Assembly (NCBI GenBank): GCA_965214675.1
Contig: OZ243969.1
Location: 434,001 to 498,000, forward strand
Direction: 5' to 3'
DNA length: 64,000 nucleotides
From: WTFY01 sp965214675
GTDB taxonomy: Bacteria > Pseudomonadota > Gammaproteobacteria > UBA4575
Shown: positions 34,061-42,303 of the stretch, piece after piece
Position numbering within the stretch: position 1 is the stretch's first letter
Layout: every line of letters begins with the position of its first letter
The notes under the pieces: generated by a model
Told to the model about the DNA's origin: nothing
Seen by the model: the letters and a program-made list of their open reading frames with translations, nothing else
Database searches by the model: none
Position numbers and translations under genes: made by a program

Positions 34061-35539
34061 TCATTTGAACTGATCGCGCTGATCTTTCTGTTGGCGCAAC
34101 TGGACTTTGCGGGCCTCGATGCGCGCCTTTGAGCTTGAGTCGATGTCAGGGGACTGCAGGGCCAGTTCAATCTGTTCCATGGCCGTCTCGAATTGGCCGT
34201 GTGCCACATAAAAATCACTCATGGATTCGTGACTGCGCCAGGGCATGTGGGCCTTGCTGGCCGCCCGCGCCTTCATTTTATCAATGACCGGATGCTGTGC
34301 GTGCTTGTGACTGAGCTGGTCCAGTTTCTCCAGGGCATGCCGCGCCCTGTCTTCCTTGATCAGGCTCTGTGCCAGGTAGTACGTAATGGGCAGGCTGTCG
34401 GGATAGATCTTGTCCAGGGATTCCAGTGCGGCCCGGGCAAGGCGGGTTTGTCCCATGGCCAGGTGAATCTGGGCATCTGCAAGCCGCACGGAGAGCCTGT
34501 TGTCGGCCTTGATGGGAATTTTTTTCAGTTCCCGCAGTGCCTGTGCATGCTGGCCGACCTCGCTCAGGGCGAGGGCGTAGGTGTAGTGTTCTGTATCGAG
34601 GAACTCCTCTGAGGCACGACTCTTTGCACGATAGTGCGCAACCAGCTCGCCCGGATGTCTAGTGAGTGCCACTGCGCGCGCGCGCGCGTAATTGAAGTCG
34701 GTGCTGTTGACGGCATAGGCGCCTTTGAATTGCCTTGCCCGTGCCTCGGAGTCACTGATTCGAGACAGGGTCAGCGGGTGCGTGCTCAGGTATTCGGGAA
34801 CCTTGCCGTGGTTCAGCTGGGTATGCTTGTGCATTTGCTTGAAAAATAGAGGCATCCCGTAGGGATCAATGTTTGCACTGGCCAGAAGCTGCATGCCGAT
34901 GCGGTCGGCTTCCTGTTCAAAACTTCGCGAATAGGCGAGCTGCGACTGCTGGATGCCCGCTTGGGAGGTCATGAGTGCCGCCTGGCCCAGGTCGACGTTG
35001 TACACGGAGGCAAGGATAGCTCCCAGGAACGTCAAGGCCGATACGAAGTTGAATGATTTCGCATTTTCAAAATTGCGCGCAATATGACGCTGCGTGACAT
35101 GCGCGATTTCATGCGCGAACACGCTGGCCAGCTCACTTTCCCGTGTCGCCAGGGTGAGCAGTCCGCTGTTGATGCCAATCACGCCGCCGGGCATCGCGAA
35201 GGCATTGATGCTGGGGTTTTCTACCAGCAGAAACGTGAAAGGAAAATCCGAGTCCAGGCCGCCCGAGGTGATCCGCGTGCCCAGCGCCTGCACGTATTGG
35301 GTGAGCTCGGGGTCACTGGAAACCGGCAGGCGTCTTCGGATCTCTTTCAGCAACACCTGCCCGAGTTCAATCTCCTTGGCCGGACTCAACTCCGTGCTGG
35401 AGGGATGACCGATATCCGGCAAGTCGTCGTCGGCTACGGATAGGGAGATCAGGGCAGCACACAGCAGCACCAGCGCGAGGCCGACCAAACCAGCGGAGCG
35501 CGCGTTGAGTGCGGGTTTGCAAAAAAACGGATTCGGCAT
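34061..35539 (-). CDS. bepA: BepA-like M48 metalloprotease with TPR domain
   Basis: A 492-residue periplasmic protein. A signal peptide covers about residues 1-36 (long, with Cys-containing n-region). The M48 zinc site is VFAHEIAHVTQRH near residue 140 and the third ligand is in SFEQEADRIGM near 203. The C-terminal half (about 300-480) has TPR-like helical repeats. BepA (YfgC) both chaperones and degrades LptD and other barrel proteins at the BAM complex. A TPR-bearing M48 of this size matches it well. Confidence 0.9.
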   Translation of the reverse strand: MPNPFFCKPALNARSAGLVGLALVLLCAALISLSVADDDLPDIGHPSSTELSPAKEIELGQVLLKEIRRRLPVSSDPELTQYVQALGTRITSGGLDSDFPFTFLLVENPSINAFAMPGGVIGINSGLLTLATRESELASVFAHEIAHVTQRHIARNFENAKSFNFVSALTFLGAILASVYNVDLGQAALMTSQAGIQQSQLAYSRSFEQEADRIGMQLLASANIDPYGMPLFFKQMHKHTQLNHGKVPEYLSTHPLTLSRISDSEARARQFKGAYAVNSTDFNYARARAVALTRHPGELVAHYRAKSRASEEFLDTEHYTYALALSEVGQHAQALRELKKIPIKADNRLSVRLADAQIHLAMGQTRLARAALESLDKIYPDSLPITYYLAQSLIKEDRARHALEKLDQLSHKHAQHPVIDKMKARAASKAHMPWRSHESMSDFYVAHGQFETAMEQIELALQSPDIDSSSKARIEARKVQLRQQKDQRDQFK

Positions 35540-35713
35540 GGGCGATACAGGTACTGTACAGTATTGTGACAGCGGAAAATTCGAAACTGACCAAACTTTA
35601 CTATAATCAACACTATTAAAGTATTATGATATTATAATATTTATTGCTGTTCTGGCCTGACCTGGGTGTCAGGTGCAAGCCCTATGTCATGAATTTCTTA
35701 AGGAGTTGTATTA

Positions 35714-35944
35714 ATGACCGAATTTGACCAAGAACTAGATGCATGCGGGTTGAACTGTCCACTTCCGATTTTACGCGCCAAGAAAGCGCTGTCCGGTATG
35801 GATTCGGGTAAGGTGCTGCACATCATTGCAACTGACCCAGGCTCGGTGAAAGATTTTGAGGCGTTTGCGAAGCAAACGGGCAACGCGCTTCTGGACTCCA
35901 ATGAAGATGGAGAAAAATTTCATTTTCTTATCCAGAAGAAGTAA
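35714..35944 (+). CDS. tusA: Sulfurtransferase TusA
   Basis: A 76-residue TusA/SirA-type sulfur carrier. The catalytic Cys is in LDACGLNCPLPILRAKKAL (CPxP near residue 17), and the family's DPGSVKDFEAFAKQTGN follows near 45. It accepts persulfide sulfur for tRNA thiolation or, in sulfur-oxidising bacteria, feeds Dsr/Hdr systems. It stands alone with a good AAGGAG ribosome site, so the standard tRNA role is most likely; no dsr genes are in view. Confidence 0.93.
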   Translation: MTEFDQELDACGLNCPLPILRAKKALSGMDSGKVLHIIATDPGSVKDFEAFAKQTGNALLDSNEDGEKFHFLIQKK

Positions 35945-36093
35945 CTGCATGAACGATGGCGGCGGTATGAGCCCTGTCAGATAATCTTGCACAACCACGA
36001 TTTGTGCCGGCAGAGGAAGGCACGACCGAGCAGGCAGATACTCGCTGACGGCACGCATGCCCGTGCGCAGGATTTCGAACTTCCCCATCCGCG

Positions 36094-36582
36094 ATGCGTC
36101 ATATAATCTCGATATTACTGGAAAATGAGGCAGGGGCCCTGTCGAGGGTCTCGGGGTTGTTTGCGGCACGCGGATACAATATCGAATCATTGACCGTGGC
36201 ACCGACAAACGATGCAGCCGTTTCACGCATCACGGTGGTCACTGCCGGAAGCGATAACGTCATTGAGCAGATCGAAAAGCAGCTCAACAAGCTAGTGGAT
36301 GTGGTACAGGTCATCGACCTGACCGCGGATGAGCATATCGAACGCGAGATGATGCTGTTGAAATTACGTACCTCGGCCATTTCCCCGTCCCTCCTGGAGC
36401 GCCTGGTCCAGGATTATGAGGGCAAGGTTATGGATCGTGCCGAGGACCTGGTGGTCGTTGAAATCTCAGGCGTTGGTGAGAAGCTCGACCGTGCGATCGG
36501 CTCGGTGCCGGATGAAGCCATCCATGAGCTGGTACGTTCCGGTGTCCTGGGAATTGCTACCGGCAGTGGTGGTGTCGTTTAA
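36094..36582 (+). CDS. ilvN: Acetolactate synthase small subunit
   Basis: A 162-residue regulatory subunit of acetohydroxyacid synthase. The N-terminal ACT domain is HIISILLENEAGALSRVSGLF with the valine-binding region near RGYNIESLTVAPT; the C-terminal domain starts around residue 80. It confers valine feedback inhibition and activates the catalytic subunit. The catalytic ilvB/ilvI gene, normally directly upstream, is absent: tusA ends only 149 bp before. It is followed 48 bp later by ilvC. Confidence 0.96.
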   Translation: MRHIISILLENEAGALSRVSGLFAARGYNIESLTVAPTNDAAVSRITVVTAGSDNVIEQIEKQLNKLVDVVQVIDLTADEHIEREMMLLKLRTSAISPSLLERLVQDYEGKVMDRAEDLVVVEISGVGEKLDRAIGSVPDEAIHELVRSGVLGIATGSGGVV

Positions 36583-36630
36583 TAATTAGAGCCTGCATAG
36601 GGCCGGGCATTAAGAGAATGGAGAATGTGC

Positions 36631-37647
36631 ATGAATATTTATTATGACAAAGATGCAGACCTGTCCGTGATACAGGGGAAACAGGTTGCAATTATCGGTT
36701 ACGGCTCCCAGGGACATGCGCATGCCAACAATCTGCAGGATTCGGGTGTAAGCGTATCGGTCGGCTTGCGCACGGGGTCTTCGTCCATTGCGAAGGCCGC
36801 GCATGCAGGCGTCAATGCCGTATCGATTGAAGATGCGGTGGCCGGAGCCGATGTGGTGATGGTACTGGCACCCGACGAACACCAGAGCACACTGTATACG
36901 GAAAGCATTGAGCCGAATATACGCCAGGGCGCGACACTGGCCTTCGCGCACGGATTCAACATCCACTTCGAGAAGATCACCCCGCGCGAAGACCTGGACG
37001 TGATCATGATTGCACCCAAGGGTCCGGGCCACCTGGTGCGCTCGACCTACGTTCAAAAAGGCGGAGTACCGACGCTGATCGCGATCTTCCAGGATGCCTC
37101 GGGCAATGCCAAGAGCACCGCGCTGTCCTATGCCTCGGCCAACGGCGGCGGGCGGGCCGGGATCATCGAGACGACGTTCAAGGAAGAAACCGAAACGGAC
37201 CTGTTCGGCGAGCAGGCGGTCTTGTGCGGCGGGGCAACTGCCCTCGTGCAGGCAGGTTTTGAGACCCTGGTGGATGCCGGGTATGCCCCCGAGATGGCTT
37301 ATTTCGAGTGCCTGCACGAATTGAAGCTCATTGTTGACCTGATGTATGAGGGTGGTATTGCCAACATGCGCTACTCCATATCGAACACGGCCGAATACGG
37401 CGACCTGACACGCGGCCCCCGTGTGGTTAACGAAGACACCCGGGCCGAGATGAAGCGCATCCTTGCGCAGGTCCAGTCTGGAGAGTTTGCACAGGAGTTC
37501 ATCGAGGAGAACCAGTCCGGGGCGGCCAACCTGGAGAGGTTGCGTGAACAGGGCCGACAGCATCCGATCGAGAAAGTCGGCGCTGAACTGCGCAGCATGA
37601 TGCCCTGGATCAAATCCAACAAGATTGTGGATCAGACCAGAAACTGA
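36631..37647 (+). CDS. ilvC: Ketol-acid reductoisomerase
   Basis: A 338-residue class I KARI that converts acetolactate or acetohydroxybutyrate to the dihydroxy acid with NADPH and Mg2+. The N-terminal Rossmann motif is VAIIGYGSQGHAHANNL near residue 20, the PKGPGHLVRSTYV block lies near 130, and the metal site is DLFGEQAVLCGG near 190. The ATG at 36631 is preferred over upstream ATG at 36625. It belongs to an ilvN-ilvC-psd-pssA run. Confidence 0.98.
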   Translation: MNIYYDKDADLSVIQGKQVAIIGYGSQGHAHANNLQDSGVSVSVGLRTGSSSIAKAAHAGVNAVSIEDAVAGADVVMVLAPDEHQSTLYTESIEPNIRQGATLAFAHGFNIHFEKITPREDLDVIMIAPKGPGHLVRSTYVQKGGVPTLIAIFQDASGNAKSTALSYASANGGGRAGIIETTFKEETETDLFGEQAVLCGGATALVQAGFETLVDAGYAPEMAYFECLHELKLIVDLMYEGGIANMRYSISNTAEYGDLTRGPRVVNEDTRAEMKRILAQVQSGEFAQEFIEENQSGAANLERLREQGRQHPIEKVGAELRSMMPWIKSNKIVDQTRN

Positions 37648-37689
37648 CCTGTATCGTACATAACATTTCCATGTTATGACGGACCCCAC

Positions 37690-38310
37690 ATGATCCCCAT
37701 TGCCAGAGAAGTACGGTTCGTACTGTTGTTGCTGGGGGTCGTCATTGCGATTGTCCAGTATCTGTGGGACTTGCCCGCGATGTGGCCGGCCTGGCTGGTG
37801 TTCCTTGTCTTGCTGTTCGTGTTTCGCGATTTCAAGCGCACCATTCCGGCGATACCGCTGGCGGTGGTCAGCCCGGTGGACGGGCAGGTCTACGATGTCC
37901 GCGATACGGTGCACGATCCGTACCTGGAGCGGGCGGCCCAGGTGATTTGCCTGCACCAGTCCGCATTCGGCGAGTTCAATGTGCACAGCCCGATCGAAGG
38001 CAAGGTGCAAAACCTGTGGGTGGACTCATCAAAAGTCCACGCCAGTTCCGAACTGGCGCTGTGGGTGCAAACGGATGAACAGGATGATGTCGTTATGGTC
38101 GCCAACCTGGACTCCATGCTGCGCCATGCCAGCTGCCATATCAGCGCAGGCGAGAAGCTGGGCCAGGGCCAGCGCTGCGGATTCATGGGCATGGCCTGTA
38201 AAGTGATGGTCTACCTGCCACCGACCGCCAACGTCACGGTTCGTGCTGGACAACGGCTGCGCGCTGGCAGTGATAAACTAGCTGAATTCGTACATGAGGC
38301 CGGATCGTAA
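37690..38310 (+). CDS. psd: Phosphatidylserine decarboxylase-like protein lacking the canonical cleavage site
   Basis: A 206-residue protein of the short Psd/archaetidylserine decarboxylase type. N-terminal membrane-associated helices (about 5-45), then SPVDGQVYDVRD near residue 60 with the conserved Asp, and a C-terminal VYLPPTANVTVRAGQRLRAGS. The usual self-processing Gly-Ser before the VxVYLP strand (FGSR in homologues) reads MACK here, and the catalytic His in the HVNR motif reads FNVH. It therefore cannot form the pyruvoyl group by the standard route, though the gene is intact and in the usual ilvC-psd-pssA place. It is either altered in chemistry (Cys could act) or a non-enzymatic relative. 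Confidence 0.75.
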   Translation: MIPIAREVRFVLLLLGVVIAIVQYLWDLPAMWPAWLVFLVLLFVFRDFKRTIPAIPLAVVSPVDGQVYDVRDTVHDPYLERAAQVICLHQSAFGEFNVHSPIEGKVQNLWVDSSKVHASSELALWVQTDEQDDVVMVANLDSMLRHASCHISAGEKLGQGQRCGFMGMACKVMVYLPPTANVTVRAGQRLRAGSDKLAEFVHEAGS

Positions 38311-38321
38311 TACGACCACCA

Positions 38322-39101
38322 ATGAGCAAGTCAGAAAAGAAATTGCGCAAGGGTATCTACCTGCTGCCCAACCTGTTTACGACCGGCGCACTGTTTGCCG
38401 GTTTCTACGCCATCGTTGCCGCGACAACGGATCAGTTCGGACAGGCGGCGATTGCCATCATTGTGGCCCTGTTCATGGATTTCTTTGATGGCCGGATTGC
38501 ACGCCTGACCCAGACCACCAGCAAGTTCGGCGCCCAGTACGACAGCATCTCCGACATGGTGTCCTTCGGCGTGGCGCCGGCGCTCGTGGTGTATGAATGG
38601 GCGCTGATTCACTTCGGGAATTTCCCGTGGGTCTGGTCAAAGCTGGGATGGCTCGGAGCATTTTTCTATACGGCTGCCGCAGCATTGCGCCTGGCCCGGT
38701 TCAATGCCCGTGTTACCGTCGTAAGCAAGCGCTATTTCCAGGGGTTGCCGAGTCCTGCGGCCGCAGCCACCCTGGTCGGCTTCATCTGGGTCTGTCATGA
38801 CCTGCAGCTCTCACGTGAGGACTTTGCAATTGCAGCCTTCGTGGTGACGGTGCTTCTCGGTGCGCTCATGGTCAGCAATTTCACCTATTACAGTTTCAAG
38901 GATGTGAGCCTGGTAGACCGCATTCCGTACATCGTCATGCTGGCCGTGGTGCTCGGATTCATCCTGGTATCCATGGACCCGCCGAAACTGGTGTTTGCCA
39001 TATCGGTCCTGTACGCATTCTCCGGTCCACTCATCTACTTGGTGCGCCTGAGACGAAAACGCAGTGCACGCTCTACCGTGAATATCGAAAACCGTCCGTG
39101 A
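38322..39101 (+). CDS. pssA: CDP-diacylglycerol-serine O-phosphatidyltransferase
   Basis: A 259-residue polytopic membrane enzyme making phosphatidylserine from CDP-diacylglycerol and serine. The CDP-alcohol phosphotransferase motif is DFFDGRIARLTQTTSKFGAQ followed by YDSISD near residues 48-75, matching D-G-x2-A-R-x8-G-x3-D-x3-D. Seven or eight hydrophobic segments follow (for example LPNLFTTGALFAGFYAIVAA). It is the membrane-type PssA, unlike the soluble E. coli form, and comes 11 bp after psd. Confidence 0.95.
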   Translation: MSKSEKKLRKGIYLLPNLFTTGALFAGFYAIVAATTDQFGQAAIAIIVALFMDFFDGRIARLTQTTSKFGAQYDSISDMVSFGVAPALVVYEWALIHFGNFPWVWSKLGWLGAFFYTAAAALRLARFNARVTVVSKRYFQGLPSPAAAATLVGFIWVCHDLQLSREDFAIAAFVVTVLLGALMVSNFTYYSFKDVSLVDRIPYIVMLAVVLGFILVSMDPPKLVFAISVLYAFSGPLIYLVRLRRKRSARSTVNIENRP

Positions 39102-39139
39102 TGTTCGTATCCCGGCCTGGCGACCAGGGAGGGGTTTTG

Positions 39140-39169
39140 TTGACGGGCATGTATATTTTCTGGGAGAAT
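39140..39169 (+). promoter_or_regulatory. Candidate promoter for the leuA leader
   Basis: TTGACG at 39140-39145 and GAGAAT at 39164-39169 with 18-bp spacing form a plausible sigma-70 promoter. It lies 27 bp before the leader peptide ATG, matching a leader-transcript layout for leuA. Confidence 0.5.
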
Positions 39170-39195
39170 CGGCCGAATTAGTGCATAGTACTGAC

Positions 39196-39285
39196 ATGAA
39201 AGAGGCCACAACAACCATCGCAACGACTGCAGTTCCCGCAGTTGTAGCTCCTTATGGCCCTTCACTTCTCCTGCTGCCGCAGTAG
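39196..39285 (+). CDS. Putative leuA leader peptide (attenuator)
   Basis: A 29-codon frame ends in TAG at 39285 and encodes MKEATTTIATTAVPAVVAPY then GPSLLLLPQ. Runs of Thr, Val and four consecutive Leu codons are the usual sign of a ribosome-sensing leader peptide for branched-chain amino acids. A short hairpin GCCGC-AGTA-GCGGC surrounds the stop. No clear U-tract terminator was found before leuA, and there is no strong ribosome site, so the mechanism (termination or translational) is open. It lies 105 bp before the leuA start. Confidence 0.65.
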   Translation: MKEATTTIATTAVPAVVAPYGPSLLLLPQ

Positions 39286-39390
39286 CGGCAAGACCTGTAC
39301 CTGGCGAGGCGAAACGCACCAACATTCATTCAACTAAGTATTCTAAAACGGGATTCGGACTCGTTAGATTTCAATTGGAGTGGGGGATAC

Positions 39391-40935
39391 ATGGTGAGCA
39401 GGGACAAACTGATAGTATTTGATACAACGTTGCGCGACGGCGAGCAGAGCCCGGGCGCCTCGATGACGCGGGACGAAAAAATTCGTATCGCGAAGTCGCT
39501 GGAGCGTATGCGGGTGGACATCATCGAGGTTGGTTTCCCGACTGCTAGCGCGGGCGACTTCGAAGCCGTGCGGGCGGTGGCCAATGTGGTCAGGGACAGC
39601 ACCATATGCGGTCTGGCACGGGCACTCAAAGGCGACATTGAACGTGCCGGTGAGGCCCTTGAACCTGCAGCCTCCGCCAGGATCCATACTTTTATCGCGA
39701 CTTCGCCAATCCACATGCAGCGCAAATTGCGTATGAGCGAGGCGCAGGTCATCGAGCAGGCCGTGTCTGCGGTCCGGCTGGCAAGGCAATACACGGATGA
39801 TGTCGAGTTCTCCCCCGAAGATGCCGGGCGCTCCGAATTTGAATTCCTGTGCCGGGTCATCGAGAAGGCCATTGAAGCGGGTGCCAGAACGATCAATATT
39901 CCCGACACGGTGGGCTATAACATTCCGCATCAATTCGGCGACCTGGTCGGTCGTCTGATCGAGAACATCCCCAACTCGGACCAGGTTGTGTTCTCGGTGC
40001 ACTGCCACAATGATCTCGGGCTCGCCTCGGCCAACTCCCTGTCGGCAGTGCTGCGTGGTGCGCGCCAGGTGGAGTGTACGATCAACGGCCTCGGTGAGCG
40101 CGCCGGTAATGCCTCGCTGGAGGAAATCGTCATGACCGTACATACGCGCCAGGACGTGTTCCCGTGCATCACCGGCCTGGACACGACACAAATCGTGCCG
40201 ACCTCGCGCATGGTCTCAAGCATTACGGGCTTTCCCGTACAGCCCAACAAGGCCATTGTCGGTGCCAATGCCTTTGCGCATGAAGCCGGTATCCACCAGG
40301 ACGGCGTGCTCAAAGCCAGGGAGACCTATGAAATCATGCGGGCCGAGGATGTGGGCTGGGCCTCCAACAAGCTCGTGCTTGGCAAGCACTCGGGCCGCAA
40401 TGCCTTTCGCACGCGCCTCGATGAGCTCGGCATCACTTTTGACACAGAAGAGGAACTCAACAACGCCTTTTCTAATTTCAAAGACCTCGCCGACCGCAAG
40501 CATGAAATCTTCGATGAAGATCTGCATGCGCTGGTCTCCGAGGCGACCGTCGATAACGGCGAGTACTGCAAGCTCGTGTCCCTGACGGCACACTCCGAAA
40601 CCGGTGAGACGCCCCAGGCACAGGTGGTCCTGCAGGTGGATGGCCAGGAAAGAACGGCCCGCTCCAGTGGTGGCGGCCCGGTGGATGCGACGTTTTGTGC
40701 AATCGAGGAAATCGTGGCCAGCAAGGCGCAGTTGCAGTTGTACTCGGTGAACAACATCACCACGGGTACAGACGCCCAGGGTGAGGTGACAGTACGCCTG
40801 CACAAGTCGGGGAGGATCGTGAACGGCCACGGTGCGGACACCGACATCATCATCGCTTCTGCTAAAGCCTACCTGCATGCCTTGAACCGCCTGGCCACCC
40901 CGGACAAGCGCGCACATCCCCAACACGATGTCTGA
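39391..40935 (+). CDS. leuA: 2-isopropylmalate synthase
   Basis: A 514-residue enzyme condensing acetyl-CoA with 2-oxoisovalerate, the first step of leucine synthesis. The N-terminal TIM-barrel has FDTTLRDGEQSPGASM near residue 10 and the metal-binding VHCHNDLGLAS near 203; the C-terminal (about 390-510) is the leucine-sensing LeuA dimer domain with GNARSSGG-type AQVVLQVDGQERTARSSGGG. It is the bacterial full-length form, inhibited by Leu. A leader peptide rich in Leu and Val codons lies 105 bp upstream, so attenuation is likely. Confidence 0.97.
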   Translation: MVSRDKLIVFDTTLRDGEQSPGASMTRDEKIRIAKSLERMRVDIIEVGFPTASAGDFEAVRAVANVVRDSTICGLARALKGDIERAGEALEPAASARIHTFIATSPIHMQRKLRMSEAQVIEQAVSAVRLARQYTDDVEFSPEDAGRSEFEFLCRVIEKAIEAGARTINIPDTVGYNIPHQFGDLVGRLIENIPNSDQVVFSVHCHNDLGLASANSLSAVLRGARQVECTINGLGERAGNASLEEIVMTVHTRQDVFPCITGLDTTQIVPTSRMVSSITGFPVQPNKAIVGANAFAHEAGIHQDGVLKARETYEIMRAEDVGWASNKLVLGKHSGRNAFRTRLDELGITFDTEEELNNAFSNFKDLADRKHEIFDEDLHALVSEATVDNGEYCKLVSLTAHSETGETPQAQVVLQVDGQERTARSSGGGPVDATFCAIEEIVASKAQLQLYSVNNITTGTDAQGEVTVRLHKSGRIVNGHGADTDIIIASAKAYLHALNRLATPDKRAHPQHDV

Positions 40936-40940
40936 AGCAG

Positions 40941-41678
40941 GTGCAGGCTCAAATGGAGGAACACAGACGGCGCTATTACCTGGACAAGATCGGCATCCAG
41001 ACCTGGGTTACGCGCACAGCCTCTCCTGAAAGCCCCTCTGCCGGGCTGACCGGCGAAGGTGTGCCGCTACATGCCGGGCACGATGAGCCTGCGGACACTG
41101 CACCGGTAAAGGATTTTCGGGGAAGTCTGGATGAGCTTCGTAACGAGGTGGCCTCGTGTACCCTGTGTGCCTTGCACCAGGGCCGCACGCAAACCGTATT
41201 CGGGACAGGCAGTCCCGATGCGGACTGGCTCATTGTCGGTGAGGCACCCGGCTTTGAGGAGGATCGAAATGGCGAGCCGTTCGTCGGGCGTGCCGGCCAA
41301 CTGCTGACCAAGATGCTGCGCGCCATCGGGCTCGAGCGAGACGAAGTTTTCATTGCCAATATTCTCAAATGCCGGCCACCGGACAACCGCGACCCGCAAC
41401 CCGGGGAAATTGAGCACTGTATGCCGTACCTGGCACAGCAAATTGGCCTGATCCAGCCAAAAATTATCCTTGCCATGGGACGGATTGCCGCCCAGACGCT
41501 GCTGGACAGCCCGAGTGCACTCGGTCGTCTTCGCGGTACCGAGCATCACTATGCCGATACCGGAATTCCGGTCGTGGCTACCTACCATCCTGCCTACCTG
41601 CTGCGCAGTCCGCAGCAAAAACGCAAGGCGTGGGAAGACCTGCAATTCGCCGTGCGGGTTCGAGAGTCCAGTTCATGA
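40941..41678 (+). CDS. Family 4 uracil-DNA glycosylase
   Basis: A 245-residue uracil-DNA glycosylase of the 4Fe-4S family 4. Motif A is IVGEAPGFEEDRNGEPFVGRAG near residue 97, the Fe-S Cys residues are in VASCTLCALHQGRTQ and ILKCRPPDNRDPQPGEIEHC, and the catalytic-loop HPAYLLRSPQQKRKAW closes the domain. An N-terminal extension of about 70 residues has no recognised fold (RRRYYLDKIGIQTWVTR). It starts with GTG at 40941, or ATG at 40953; it follows leuA immediately. Confidence 0.88.
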   Translation: MQAQMEEHRRRYYLDKIGIQTWVTRTASPESPSAGLTGEGVPLHAGHDEPADTAPVKDFRGSLDELRNEVASCTLCALHQGRTQTVFGTGSPDADWLIVGEAPGFEEDRNGEPFVGRAGQLLTKMLRAIGLERDEVFIANILKCRPPDNRDPQPGEIEHCMPYLAQQIGLIQPKIILAMGRIAAQTLLDSPSALGRLRGTEHHYADTGIPVVATYHPAYLLRSPQQKRKAWEDLQFAVRVRESSS

Positions 41679-41742
41679 CTTATCAGGCGGCCCGCAGGGA
41701 TGGACGGGAAGTCTCACTGCCCGCTGGTTTACACTACAGTTC

Positions 41743-42207
41743 ATGAGTGCCGTCTATTCACATCCGGTTGCTGCGTGCCGCCGGATGACCAAGCAGGACT
41801 TGTCTGCCATCGTCCGGATCGAGCAGCGCAGTTACCAGTTTCCGTGGACAGGGAATATCTTCCTCGACTGTTTGCGCCACGGATACTCGGCCTGGGTGCT
41901 GGAGACCGGTCTCGGTATCATCGGCTACGGTGTCATGTCCCTGATGGTGCGCGAGTGCCACCTCCTGAACCTGTGTGTCGATCCCGACTACCGGGGCCAG
42001 GGGAAAGGCCGGCAACTGCTCGAAGAGATGCTGGGTATTGCCCGTACCCAAGACGCAGATACAGTATTTCTTGAGGTACGCACCTCGAATTTCCATGCCT
42101 TGTCCCTGTACCTGTCGGAAGGGTTCAATGAAATCGGTACACGCAGGAATTACTACCCTTCGCCCATGGGGCGAGAGGACGCGGTGATTCTTGCCAGAAA
42201 ACTCTGA
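41743..42207 (+). CDS. rimI: Ribosomal protein bS18-alanine N-acetyltransferase
   Basis: A 154-residue GNAT acetyltransferase. The acetyl-CoA loop is LCVDPDYRGQGKGRQLLEEML near residue 80, with EVRTSNFHALSLYLSEGF and a NYYPSP segment matching RimI, which acetylates the N-terminus of ribosomal protein S18. The ATG at 41743 yields this standard length. Nearby uracil glycosylase is a common neighbour; no tsaB/tsaD is seen. Confidence 0.9.
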   Translation: MSAVYSHPVAACRRMTKQDLSAIVRIEQRSYQFPWTGNIFLDCLRHGYSAWVLETGLGIIGYGVMSLMVRECHLLNLCVDPDYRGQGKGRQLLEEMLGIARTQDADTVFLEVRTSNFHALSLYLSEGFNEIGTRRNYYPSPMGREDAVILARKL

Positions 42208-42303
42208 AAGACCGGTGCTGCTTGATCCACACTTTCCCGCAAGGACGCAAAACGCGGTCTATACAAGGCGCTCAGTGTGAGTCCGGCCACAGGAATCGAT
42301 GCC

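Noticed and set aside
35945..36093. Possible ilvB remnant before ilvN
   Set aside because: No ThDP-enzyme sequence is readable in any frame of these 149 bp; an absent gene is the better description.
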